A DNA stretch of 47,715 nucleotides, taken from an uncultured Lachnospiraceae bacterium (GTDB lineage: Bacteria > Bacillota > Clostridia > Lachnospirales > Lachnospiraceae). Under the pieces are notes generated by a model. The model had not been told where the DNA came from. It did no database searches and saw nothing but the letters and a program-made list of their open reading frames with translations. The DNA is taken from assembly GCA_946614165.1 (NCBI GenBank), contig CAMOGQ010000007.1, positions 1-47,715 of the forward strand, read 5' to 3'. Of the stretch, positions 40,717 through 47,715 are shown in pieces. The first letter of the stretch is position 1; the number at the start of each line of letters is the position of its first letter. A program made the position numbers and the translations under genes.

Positions 40717-42765
40717 TTAGTTGCCTGCAAGCCATGCTTCCTTGGCAGCCTCATAGTCAGCAGCGAGAACGGGCTCGTCCTGAAGCTGCATGTACTTGAA
40801 GTAAGGAACACGGTTGTAGGAAGCCTGTCCGTACATACCATAGGCAGCAGTGAAAGGAACGACCTTGCTGACGCCCAGTGTAGCACCGCTGGTGGAATAA
40901 GGACGAAGGATACCCTGTGTAAGAAGCATAGCTTCTGCCTCTGCAAAGAGCTCGATACGCTCATCGCCTACGGCCAGAACAGCCTTGTCAACAACTGCCT
41001 GGATGTCTTCCAGACCGAGAGTCTTCAGAACTTCCTTCTGCTCGTCGTCCTGACCCTGGCTCTCATAGTTGATGCCGGAGTAGTTCAGCATGTCGCCGTC
41101 ATGAATATCGAAGCAGTGGATGTAGGTAAGGGGATCGCCGTAGTCAGGGCCCCAGCCTGCGCCGAATACCAGGTCGATGGAGTTGGAAACACCGTCGGGC
41201 TGATTGTAGAATGCGGAATAGTAAACGGAGGAATCGCCTTCCAGGAACTGAAGGTCAACCTTTACATAGTCGCCGATAGCGTCTTCGATGGACTTCTGCA
41301 TAGCCAGCTGCATGTTCTTCTGGTTCTCGGAAGAAGCATATACAGGAACGTCAAGGTGTACAGGCCATTCGGAAACGGAATCGCCAAGTTCTTCCTTAGC
41401 CTTCTCTGCGAAGGTCTTTGCCAGTTCAGGATTGTACCATGCATCCTGGCCGTCGTTCAGGTCGATGCCGGCATATTCGGGAACGAGCTCTTCAACCTTC
41501 TTCTGTACGATGGAACCGTAGGTGCGGCCGTCGCTGGTGGATGTGAAGGTATAAGGAACCAGAGTGTTACGAAGGACGTCGTCTGCGCGCTCTTCGCCCA
41601 TGGAGATAGCTTCAACGGCATGTGCGGAATATGCAGCATAAACAGCACGGCGGAAGTTTGCGTTCAGGATGGCAGCCTTGGTGTCAGCCTTCTGAGCGTC
41701 TGTGGTCTTGGATGTTGTGGAAACGGAAGGATCGTTGTACAGTGCATAAGCGCGGCGGTCCCAGTTGAAGGCACCCCAGAAGGAGGTGGAGGTCGTCAGG
41801 CTCTTGTACTGGTTGTCAGGATACAGCTCGTTTGCCTTTGCAACAACATCGGGCAGAGAGGAGTTGATGGCGGTGGAGGTAACTTCGCCGTTAACAAACA
41901 TGTTGAAGTTCTGAGCGGGATCTTCACCGTTTGTATAGGTAACGACTACGTGCTTTACATAAACATGATCCGCATCATAGTAGTTGGGGTTGGCATCGAA
42001 ACGTACTTCCTGGGAAGGAACCAGGGAGGACAGGATGTAGCAGCCGTTGTAAAGGATGGAGTCGGGAGTAACAGCACCGAAATCGCTGCCCTTGGACTCC
42101 AGGAACTCTGCGTTGATGGGATACAGGATGGAGTAGGTTGTCATACCATCGAAGTATCCGCAGGGACCTGTCAGAGTGTAGGTCAGGGTATTGCCGTCAG
42201 CCTTGATACCGACGTCTTCCCATGTGCCTGTGCCTTCGGAATACTCACGAAGACCAACGATCAGGTCAGCGACCAGGCCCAGAGTCTCGGACTTGGAATC
42301 TGCTGCATGCTTCAGACCGGTAACGAAGTCTTCTGCAGTAACATAGTCATACTCTTCACCCTGGCTGGTGGACCATACGGCGTCGTCACGAATGGTGAAT
42401 GTCCATTCGGAAGCATCCTCGTTGGGAGCCCATTCGGTAGCCATGCCGGGAATCAGGTTGCCGTGGTTGTCCTGTGTCAGCAGACCTTCGATAAAGTTGC
42501 AGGTGTAGTCGCCGTTGGAGGACTTGTTGTTGTAAACATAGTCCAGAGTGGTGACGTCGAAGTTGTCGATCATGGAATAGGTATCGGGACCGTTATAATC
42601 CACGACCTCGGCCTCAGCAGCGCCTTCCTCAGCGGGAGCCTGTTCGCCTTCGGCAGCGGGCTTCTCAGCGGGAGTGGTGGAACCGCCTCCGCCGCAGCCT
42701 GCAAGCAGACCTGCGCACATCGTGGCAGCCATAAGAGCAGCCAGAAGTTTTCTTGATTTGATCAT
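40717..42765 (-). CDS. oppA: Oligopeptide ABC transporter substrate-binding lipoprotein (OppA)
   Basis: Lipid-anchored extracellular peptide-binding protein of SBP family 5, 682 residues. The signal peptide ends in the lipobox LLAGC, with Cys24 as the lipid anchor, followed by GGGGSTTPAEKPAAEGEQAPAEEG, an acidic/Ala/Pro linker. The mature part has the SBP_bac_5 pattern EGLLTQDNHGNLIPGMATEW and WTFTIRDDAVWS. It is longer than typical OppA (about 540), with extra loops. AAAGGAGG precedes the ATG and a strong promoter lies at 42857-42885. It heads the oppABCDF operon. Peptide preference cannot be told. Confidence 0.94.
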   Translation of the reverse strand: MIKSRKLLAALMAATMCAGLLAGCGGGGSTTPAEKPAAEGEQAPAEEGAAEAEVVDYNGPDTYSMIDNFDVTTLDYVYNNKSSNGDYTCNFIEGLLTQDNHGNLIPGMATEWAPNEDASEWTFTIRDDAVWSTSQGEEYDYVTAEDFVTGLKHAADSKSETLGLVADLIVGLREYSEGTGTWEDVGIKADGNTLTYTLTGPCGYFDGMTTYSILYPINAEFLESKGSDFGAVTPDSILYNGCYILSSLVPSQEVRFDANPNYYDADHVYVKHVVVTYTNGEDPAQNFNMFVNGEVTSTAINSSLPDVVAKANELYPDNQYKSLTTSTSFWGAFNWDRRAYALYNDPSVSTTSKTTDAQKADTKAAILNANFRRAVYAAYSAHAVEAISMGEERADDVLRNTLVPYTFTSTSDGRTYGSIVQKKVEELVPEYAGIDLNDGQDAWYNPELAKTFAEKAKEELGDSVSEWPVHLDVPVYASSENQKNMQLAMQKSIEDAIGDYVKVDLQFLEGDSSVYYSAFYNQPDGVSNSIDLVFGAGWGPDYGDPLTYIHCFDIHDGDMLNYSGINYESQGQDDEQKEVLKTLGLEDIQAVVDKAVLAVGDERIELFAEAEAMLLTQGILRPYSTSGATLGVSKVVPFTAAYGMYGQASYNRVPYFKYMQLQDEPVLAADYEAAKEAWLAGN

Positions 42766-42856
42766 TTTCAGTTTCCTCCTTTGTTTATTTTGTGTAACGC
42801 CTCATGGCGAAGACACCATATTCAGGGATTTTTATCCCCCAAAACAACTGCATTTA

Positions 42857-42885
42857 ATTTTATACATTAAAGCGTTGAATGTCAA
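42857..42885 (-). promoter_or_regulatory. Promoter of oppABCDF
   Basis: Minus strand perfect TTGACA (42880-42885), 17-base spacer, TAAAAT (42857-42862). Confidence 0.8.
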
Positions 42886-42972
42886 TTCCATTAGATATAA
42901 TTACTAAATGTTTTATGGACATACTTTTGCATTTGTTTACATTTACTCATTCCATATCAGGCAACCGGGGAC

Positions 42973-43003
42973 ACTTTATTTTACAAGAGAGGAACTTTAT
43001 TTT
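42973..43003 (+). promoter_or_regulatory. Direct repeat ACTTTATTTT, possible operator
   Basis: Two identical 10-base copies spaced 21 bases, just upstream of and overlapping the -35 area of the fucO-like gene. Confidence 0.35.
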
Positions 43004-43018
43004 GATTCCGCACTCTAA

Positions 43019-43024
43019 TATAAT
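43019..43024 (+). promoter_or_regulatory. Promoter -10 of the fucO-like gene
   Basis: Perfect TATAAT; the -35 (TTTATT at 42996) is weak. About 58 bases before the ATG. Confidence 0.6.
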
Positions 43025-43082
43025 ATGAATTGAAGTTAAGAAACTTCGTTTCACAATCTACCATCAGAAGGAGGTATTCAGT

Positions 43083-44228
43083 ATGGCAGTTAATCGTTTC
43101 GTCCTTAACGGCATTTCCTATCACGGCCACGGCGCCATCAAGGAGATTCCCGGTCTCATCAAGGCAAGAGGCTTCAAGAAGGCCTTCGTTGCATCCGATC
43201 CCGACCTTGTCAAGTTCGGTGTTACAGCCAATGTCACAAATCTTCTGGAAGAGAACGGCATTCCCTACACCCTCTATTCCGACATCAAGCCCAACCCCAC
43301 CATTGAGAACATCCAGCACGGCGTGGAAGCCTACAAGGAATCCGGCGCTGACATGATGATCACCATCGGCGGCGGCTCCTCCATGGACACCGGCAAGGGC
43401 ATCGGCATCATCATCAACAACCCTGAGTTCGCGGATGTCCGCTCTCTGGAAGGTGTTGCTCCCACCACCAAGAGGACTGTCTTCACCATCGCAGTTCCCA
43501 CCACCGGCGGCACAGGTGCAGAATCCACCATCAACTATGTCGTTACCGACGTCGAGAAGAAGAGAAAGTTCGTCTGCGTAGACCCTAACGATATCCCCGA
43601 CATCGCAGTCGTCGATCCCGATATGATGTCCTCCATGCCCAAGGGCCTGACCGCTTCCACAGGTATGGACGCTCTGACCCACGCCATCGAAGGCTATACC
43701 ACAGCCGCTGCATGGGAGCTTTCCGACGTTCTGAACCTGGAATCCATCCAGCTGATCGCAAAGAACCTCCGCAAGGCAGTTGCCAACGATCCCGACGGAC
43801 GTGAAGGAATGGCTCTGGCACAGTACGTTACCGCTATGGCATACTCCAACGTAGGCCTTGGCATCGCACATTCCATGGCACACACTCTGGGCGCTGTCTA
43901 TGACACCCCTCACGGCGTTGCCTGCGCTATGATGCTTCCCATCGTTATGGAATTCAACGCCGAATACACCGGCGACAAATTCAAGAAGATCGCAGAGGCA
44001 TTTGACGTCGACACCACCGGCATGTCTCAGGAAGAATACCGCAAGGCTGCCATCGACGCTGTCCGCCAGCTGTCCATCGATGTAGGCATCCCTACAAAAC
44101 TCGAAAAGCTGAAAGAAGAAGATCTGGACTTCCTGGCTTATTCCGCATCCGTCGATGCATGCGAGCCCGGCAACCCCAGAAGAGCTTCTCTGGATGACTT
44201 CAAGGATATGTTCCGCAAGCTGATGTAA
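43083..44228 (+). CDS. fucO: Iron-containing alcohol dehydrogenase, lactaldehyde reductase-like
   Basis: Group III alcohol dehydrogenase of 381 residues, closely resembling E. coli FucO (L-1,2-propanediol oxidoreductase): NNPEFADVRSLEG, TINYV-TD-EK-RKFVCVDP, DALTHAIEGY and SNVGLGIAHSMAH are nearly shared. It has GGGSSMDTGKG for NAD and His residues of DALTHAIEGY, GIAHSMAH and DTPHGVA for iron. It probably reduces lactaldehyde to 1,2-propanediol or a similar short alcohol. AGGAGG lies before the ATG. Its codon use (GCA, GCT, AAG) is like that of opp and suggests strong expression. A terminator follows at 44271. No fucose or rhamnose genes lie beside it, so the pathway is open. Confidence 0.9.
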   Translation: MAVNRFVLNGISYHGHGAIKEIPGLIKARGFKKAFVASDPDLVKFGVTANVTNLLEENGIPYTLYSDIKPNPTIENIQHGVEAYKESGADMMITIGGGSSMDTGKGIGIIINNPEFADVRSLEGVAPTTKRTVFTIAVPTTGGTGAESTINYVVTDVEKKRKFVCVDPNDIPDIAVVDPDMMSSMPKGLTASTGMDALTHAIEGYTTAAAWELSDVLNLESIQLIAKNLRKAVANDPDGREGMALAQYVTAMAYSNVGLGIAHSMAHTLGAVYDTPHGVACAMMLPIVMEFNAEYTGDKFKKIAEAFDVDTTGMSQEEYRKAAIDAVRQLSIDVGIPTKLEKLKEEDLDFLAYSASVDACEPGNPRRASLDDFKDMFRKLM

Positions 44229-44270
44229 TCTTAAGACCATCCTGAAGTAAAACAGTCTCAGAACAGACCG

Positions 44271-44312
44271 GCCCCCGGGTCCAAAAGGACCCGGGGGCTG
44301 TTTTCTTTTTTC
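44271..44312 (+). terminator. Intrinsic terminator after the fucO-like gene
   Basis: GCCCCCGGGTCC pairs with GGACCCGGGGGC around AAAA (12-bp stem), followed by TGTTTTCTTTTTT. Confidence 0.95.
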
Positions 44313-44360
44313 AGTATGAAGAATCCGTTGCTGATCCCTGATGATCAGCGCTTCCGGACA

Positions 44361-44879
44361 TCAGAGATATTTTACAGTCTCTTCCAGAGCTTTCTTGGCG
44401 GTGTGATTGGGCAGAGGACCTACGCCTTCCTTAGGATACCCCAGGGGCATCAGAAGGACCGGCGTCTCATTCTCGGGAAGCTCAAAGAGCTCCATGGCTT
44501 TGGCAGGCTCAAAGCGGTTGACCCAGCAGGAACCCACGCCCAGATCCGCCGCTTGCAGCATGATGTGGGTCGCTACGATGGCCACGTCCTCGGCGCCGGA
44601 ATCAAAAGCTTCCTCACCGGGATATACATAGACCTCCTGCTGGTTGTAGGTAAAGAGCAGGACCGTGGAAGCGCCGTAGGTGCAGATAGTCAGCTCCTGT
44701 GCCTTTTTCAGGGCTTCTTCGCTTTTCAGCACATAGATCCTCTGGGGCTGGTTGTTCTTGGCCGTCGGCGCCACATTTCCGGCTTCCAGGATCTGCGTAA
44801 GCTTATCCTCTTCTACCTTCCTTTCCGAAAAGCCTTTTACGGAATATCTTTCCCTGGCCAGTTCCATAAATGATTTCAT
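44361..44879 (-). CDS. Nitroreductase-family flavoprotein
   Basis: FMN-dependent NAD(P)H oxidoreductase of 172 residues. The N-terminal ERYSVKGFSERKVEEDKL (10-27) is the RxSxR-type FMN phosphate site (with variation), LEAGNVAPTAKNNQPQ (31-46) is typical, and LQAADLGVGSCWVN with FELPENETPVLLMPLGYP completes the family pattern. GGAGG lies five bases before the ATG. Physiological substrates of such enzymes (quinones, nitro compounds, flavins) are rarely known. It lies after idi in the minus-strand cluster, 64 bp apart. Confidence 0.88.
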   Translation of the reverse strand: MKSFMELARERYSVKGFSERKVEEDKLTQILEAGNVAPTAKNNQPQRIYVLKSEEALKKAQELTICTYGASTVLLFTYNQQEVYVYPGEEAFDSGAEDVAIVATHIMLQAADLGVGSCWVNRFEPAKAMELFELPENETPVLLMPLGYPKEGVGPLPNHTAKKALEETVKYL

Positions 44880-44943
44880 AGCATCCTCCCTTTCATATAT
44901 TGACGATCCGCCCTGTCCCTGCGGGTGGACAGACCTGTTTTCC

Positions 44944-45492
44944 CTATGCCTGAAGGCCCTTCGCTTCCTGCTTTTTCTTCCACCAGGCCGCCACCTTGGG
45001 GAAGGCGATCCTGAACCAGGCGCAGTACTTCTCCGGGCTGACCAGCAGATCCTCCATCAGCTCTTCCATGGGGACCCATCTGACTTCATGGATCTCGTCC
45101 GTGTTGACCTGAAGGGAGCCGTCGTAGTCTCCCACGAAGACATGGTCATATTCATATTCACTGAGGCCCTCATACTGCTGGAAATAGACGAAATCAAAAA
45201 TTTCCTCCGTATCCGTACAGATCCCCAGTTCTTCCTGAAGCCGCCGTTTTACGGCCGTACGGAGTTTTTCTCCGGCCCTTGGATGAGAACAGCAGGCATT
45301 GGCCCAGAGACCGCCGGAATGGTACTTGTCAAAGGCCCTTCTCTGGATCAGCATCCTGTCCTCATGCAGTATAAATACGGAAAAGGCCCTGTGCAGCCTG
45401 TTTTCCCTGTGGACCCGAAGCTTTGGCCCCGTTCCGATCTCCCTGTCGAACAGATCCACCAGGATCAGCTCATCTTCCTTTACATGGTTCAT
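44944..45492 (-). CDS. idi: Isopentenyl-diphosphate delta-isomerase, type I (NUDIX)
   Basis: Converts IPP to DMAPP for isoprenoid synthesis. The 182-residue length from the ATG at 45492 equals that of E. coli Idi; GGAG lies upstream. Key residues fit: Cys68 in NACCSHPRAGE, His28 and His34 as metal ligands, the NUDIX-like AVKRRLQEELG (80-90) and Glu112/Glu114 in EYEYDHVF. A longer frame to 45576 overlaps the HAD gene and is rejected. It is transcribed 31 bp after the HAD gene, likely in one message. Type I Idi beside a HAD phosphatase does not itself reveal which isoprenoid route the cell uses. Confidence 0.9.
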   Translation of the reverse strand: MNHVKEDELILVDLFDREIGTGPKLRVHRENRLHRAFSVFILHEDRMLIQRRAFDKYHSGGLWANACCSHPRAGEKLRTAVKRRLQEELGICTDTEEIFDFVYFQQYEGLSEYEYDHVFVGDYDGSLQVNTDEIHEVRWVPMEELMEDLLVSPEKYCAWFRIAFPKVAAWWKKKQEAKGLQA

Positions 45493-45523
45493 TCCTTCTC
45501 CCGGATGTTTCCCATCCTGCTTC

Positions 45524-46354
45524 CTATATAAGTCCAAAGTGTTCGAATGCCTTATGGAGGCCGTCCTTTTCCACATCGTCCGTCACATAGTCGGCTGCGG
45601 CCCTGGTCTCTTCTCCGGCATTTCCCATGGCAACGCCCCATCTGCAGAGCTTCAGCATGGGAATGTCGATCTTAGCGTCTCCTATGGCTATGGTATCCTC
45701 GATGGAGGCTCCAATGTGATCTAAAAGCACCTGCAGGGCATGGGCCTTGGTGATACCCTTTACGCCAAGGTCCCCGAACAGAGCCGTCTCTCCCGCTCCG
45801 CCCCAGGTATTATTCTCCAGATCCGGGAAACACTCCCTGGTATCCAGAAAATCCTGATAGGAATTCAGAAGGTAGCTGACCTTGTTCAGATCGTCCCTGT
45901 AAAGTTCTCCCCCGAAGATCATATCGGGAAATACATCCCTGACCGTAAGATCCGAAGACTCTCTTCCTTTTCTTCTGGAATACTCCCGGATGGCCGGGGC
46001 ACCTGCCGTTTCAAAGTTCTCGCTGGCAAAAAGTCCGTTGTTGCTCTCCAGGTAAAACTCCAGGCCTCTCTCATGCAGGTAGTCCACGATGCGTCTGCAC
46101 TGGTCCTTTGTGATCAGCTGGTGCAGGATGACCTGTCCATGGTCCTCCACATAGGAGCCGTTGCCCCCGATCATGCCGTCCAGCCCTATATCCCAGATAT
46201 TCTGATACACCTCCGCCCTGCTGCGGCCGGTGGTGATATAGACCCTGTGGCCGTTTTTTCTGGCCTTCCGGATGGCTGATACGGCCGATTCCGGAAGAAC
46301 ATTCTCATAATTGACCAGGGTTCCGTCCACATCAATAAATACGATGGATCCCAT
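45524..46354 (-). CDS. HAD-superfamily Cof-type phosphatase
   Basis: A 276-residue haloacid dehalogenase-type hydrolase of the Cof/YidA subfamily, which dephosphorylates sugar phosphates, FMN or similar small molecules. Motif I is FIDVDGTLV (6-14, with Asp8 and Asp10), motif II ITTGR, motif III Lys, and motif IV GDAKIDIPML. The usual GDxxND form has Ile in place of Asn. The C2 cap is the large middle segment. Start at the ATG at 46354 with AAGGAG nine bases upstream; a longer frame to 46456 runs through the preceding terminator. A promoter with TGC-TATAGT lies at 46394-46399. Confidence 0.88.
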   Translation of the reverse strand: MGSIVFIDVDGTLVNYENVLPESAVSAIRKARKNGHRVYITTGRSRAEVYQNIWDIGLDGMIGGNGSYVEDHGQVILHQLITKDQCRRIVDYLHERGLEFYLESNNGLFASENFETAGAPAIREYSRRKGRESSDLTVRDVFPDMIFGGELYRDDLNKVSYLLNSYQDFLDTRECFPDLENNTWGGAGETALFGDLGVKGITKAHALQVLLDHIGASIEDTIAIGDAKIDIPMLKLCRWGVAMGNAGEETRAAADYVTDDVEKDGLHKAFEHFGLI

Positions 46355-46393
46355 AAGCTGTCTCTCCTTCAGGTCAAATTGCTTCTGTCTATT

Positions 46394-46399
46394 ACTATA
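46394..46399 (-). promoter_or_regulatory. Extended -10 of the HAD-idi transcript
   Basis: Minus-strand TATAGT preceded by TGC, about 40 bases before the HAD start and just after the previous gene's terminator. Confidence 0.5.
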
Positions 46400-46415
46400 G
46401 CAGAAATCTCTCCTC

Positions 46416-46448
46416 TGCAAAAACAAATCGGCCGGATTTCTCCGGCCG
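46416..46448 (-). terminator. Intrinsic terminator after the 2-hydroxyacid dehydrogenase
   Basis: CGGCCGGA pairs with TCCGGCCG around GAAA, followed on the minus strand by ATTTGTTTTTG. It lies 40 bases past the dehydrogenase stop. Confidence 0.9.
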
Positions 46449-46488
46449 CTTCGCAAAAGTTAAAGGGATTTTATCATACCGGACCTCT

Positions 46489-47451
46489 TCAGTATCCGGC
46501 CCTTACGTCTGCCAGATGCAAAAGCCTCTTTCCCGCGCAGTAGCGGTCCAGATCTTCCAGAAACATCTGAATGATCCTGTCTACTGTAAAAGGAAGCATC
46601 ATGTTGCCGGCAACATGGGGCGTGATGATCAGGCTGCGGCAGGTCCAGAGCGGGCTCTCGGCAGGGACCGGTTCTTTTTCGAATACGTCAAGTCCGGCAT
46701 AGAGTCTTCCGGAAAGAAGTTCTTTTTCGAGGGCGGACTGATCGATGGAAGTGCCGCGTCCCACATTGATGATCACAGCGCCGTCAGGCAAAAGGGCCAT
46801 TTCTTCCTTTCCAAGTATTCCTTTCGTATCCGGCGTTCCCGGAAGGGACAGGATCAGCACATCGGTCCCGGGCAGAACGTCATTAAGTTCTTCCCTTCCT
46901 ATGATCCTGTCAAAAAGGCCGCCCGGATTGCCGCCTTTCCGGTTCATTCCGATCATAGATGCGGGCGAAAAACTCTTTAGCCGCAGTGCCGTTTCCTGTC
47001 CGATATCTCCCGTTCCCATCAGAGTGATCCGGCTGCCCCGTATGGACCGGATGGGCAGATCCCGGACCCAGCCTCTGCCTGCAATGATCTCCTCATACTC
47101 CTTCTTTCTTCGAAGGACCTCCAGAAGGACCATGATCACATGCTCCGCAATGGCTGTTCCGTAGGCCCCTGAAGAATTTGTCAGGACCGCCTGACCGCTC
47201 AGAAAAACATTCTTATTAAAAAACTGATTGATGCCGGCAAAGGGAGTGCACAGCCACTTGAGGGCCCCTCCCTCCAAAGCCAGGCTTCCATCATACCCGA
47301 AAACGATCTCCGCCTGGGGCAGCATCCCGGCAGCTTCCTCCGGCGTATTATAAAAGAGGGCTGTAAATCCCCGCTCCTCCGCGGCTTTCCGGATTCTTTC
47401 CAGGTCTGAGGGCTCAAATTCGGGAATCACGGTCAGCAGATATCTTTCCAT
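46489..47451 (-). CDS. D-isomer-specific 2-hydroxyacid dehydrogenase
   Basis: NAD(P)-dependent oxidoreductase of 320 residues. Start at the ATG at 47451 with AAGGAA ten bases upstream; a longer frame to 47607 has no site. The NAD fold has LMGTGDIGQETALRL, the segment VIINVGRGTSIDQSALEKELLSG carries the catalytic Arg, GLDVFEKEPVPAESPLW the catalytic Glu, and ITPHVAGNM the catalytic His. It is shorter in the N-terminal substrate domain than many D-lactate dehydrogenases and resembles the phosphonate/glyoxylate/hydroxypyruvate reductase type; the substrate cannot be named. It is monocistronic between two terminators. Confidence 0.9.
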   Translation of the reverse strand: MERYLLTVIPEFEPSDLERIRKAAEERGFTALFYNTPEEAAGMLPQAEIVFGYDGSLALEGGALKWLCTPFAGINQFFNKNVFLSGQAVLTNSSGAYGTAIAEHVIMVLLEVLRRKKEYEEIIAGRGWVRDLPIRSIRGSRITLMGTGDIGQETALRLKSFSPASMIGMNRKGGNPGGLFDRIIGREELNDVLPGTDVLILSLPGTPDTKGILGKEEMALLPDGAVIINVGRGTSIDQSALEKELLSGRLYAGLDVFEKEPVPAESPLWTCRSLIITPHVAGNMMLPFTVDRIIQMFLEDLDRYCAGKRLLHLADVRAGY

Positions 47452-47559
47452 AAATGACGTTTCCTTTCTCTGTATCTTGCTATAGCCCGGCATACCGTAA
47501 AAGCAGAAGTATGCCCATTCCCCGTTCGGAATATGGATTTGAAGACATGGTATCATGAA

Positions 47560-47572
47560 TCCAGAGTCTGGA
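47560..47572. promoter_or_regulatory. 13-bp palindrome upstream of the 2-hydroxyacid dehydrogenase
   Basis: TCCAGA-G-TCTGGA is a perfect inverted repeat about 110 bases before the start codon; a possible regulator site with no other support. Confidence 0.25.
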
Positions 47573-47622
47573 ATACAATACTTTCCGTTTTCCGCTGCCC
47601 CGTACATGCACTTTTATAAAAC

Positions 47623-47655
47623 AAAAAAAGCCACAGGCGGGATCCCGTCTATGAC
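47623..47655 (-). terminator. Intrinsic terminator of an upstream minus-strand transcript
   Basis: On the minus strand GTCATAGACGGG pairs with CCCGCCTGTGGC (one mismatch, some G-T pairs), followed by TTTTTTTG. It belongs to a gene beyond the window end. Confidence 0.75.
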
Positions 47656-47715
47656 TTCAGTGACCAAAAACAAACCGAATAAGAAAACAAACCGGATCTT
47701 TGGATCCTTCGGATC

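Larger units (their letters stand above)
42766..43082. other. Divergent control region of oppA and the fucO-like gene
   Basis: An A+T-rich gap of 317 bases. It holds the oppA promoter (42857-42885, minus) and the fucO-like promoter (-10 at 43019, plus). ACTTTATTTT occurs twice, at 42973-42982 and 42994-43003, exactly 21 bases apart (two helix turns), a possible operator. The oppA leader has a small stem GGGAT-AAAA-ATCCC near 42831-42839. Confidence 0.6.

Noticed and set aside
40717-44240. Long frames opposite oppA (41101-42756) and opposite the fucO-like gene (42981-44240)
   Set aside because: Both lie antisense to genes with full family motifs and have no ribosome binding site or recognised domain.
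1-47715. Mobile element or prophage
   Set aside because: No transposase, integrase, phage structural gene, terminal repeat or attachment site was seen.

Overview
The window looks like chromosome of an anaerobic Bacillota (class Clostridia, most like a moderately GC-rich Lachnospiraceae). The reasons are strong GGAGG-type ribosome binding sites, several TTG starts, a YlmH S4 protein, a class B sortase, an NCS2 purine permease, a DUF937 protein, a complete Opp peptide importer and an anaerobe-type set of iron-dependent alcohol dehydrogenases, a lactate permease and lactate-racemase maturation genes. I ran no database search; assignments rest on motifs, lengths, gene order and remembered families. 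I saw no insertion sequence, integrase, phage gene, CRISPR array or rRNA.

Layout. 1-6053 (minus): a tight five-gene operon running D-Ala-D-Ala carboxypeptidase, LRR/ankyrin-like protein, VWA-like protein, MoxR-type AAA+ ATPase and Maf pyrophosphatase, with a perfect -35 at the head and a terminator at 62-90. 6187-10128: ylmH, an orphan class B sortase, two unknown small genes and a YihY/BrkB membrane protein. 10204-14959 (minus): a GH13 alpha-amylase-like enzyme with a helical insertion in its C-terminal domain, then larC-larB-larE, where LarC carries a 46-residue His/Asp tract. 15279-20023: a small membrane protein, an unknown gene, a pbuG-like purine permease with a hairpin leader, DUF937, a PfkB sugar kinase and a cupin. 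20305-26333: an Fe-alcohol dehydrogenase coupled to an unusual TetR-PaaK-like fusion protein, then lactate permease (lctP) and, convergent with zero spacing, a two-domain polyphosphate kinase 2. 26534-30899 (minus): an SGNH-like protein and MBOAT O-acyltransferase pair, and a MATE exporter. 31116-36051 (plus): a GT4 glycosyltransferase with a repeated C-terminal tail, overlapping a GH13 alpha-glucosidase, then tRNA-Ala(CGC), an AEC transporter and a small membrane protein. 36146-42765 (minus): oppABCDF. 43083-44228 (plus): a lactaldehyde-reductase-like dehydrogenase (fucO-like). 44361-47451 (minus): nitroreductase, isopentenyl-diphosphate isomerase, HAD phosphatase and a D-2-hydroxyacid dehydrogenase.

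Themes. Lactate and short-chain alcohol metabolism recurs (larCBE, lctP, two Fe-ADHs, a 2-hydroxyacid dehydrogenase). A second theme is the cell envelope (DacF-like enzyme, sortase, MBOAT/SGNH, GT4). The least ordinary items are the TetR-PaaK fusion, the amylase with an inserted helical segment, the GT4 repeat tail, the LarC histidine tract, the MoxR/VWA/LRR trio, and a probable lctP terminator embedded antisense in the 3' end of the polyphosphate kinase gene.
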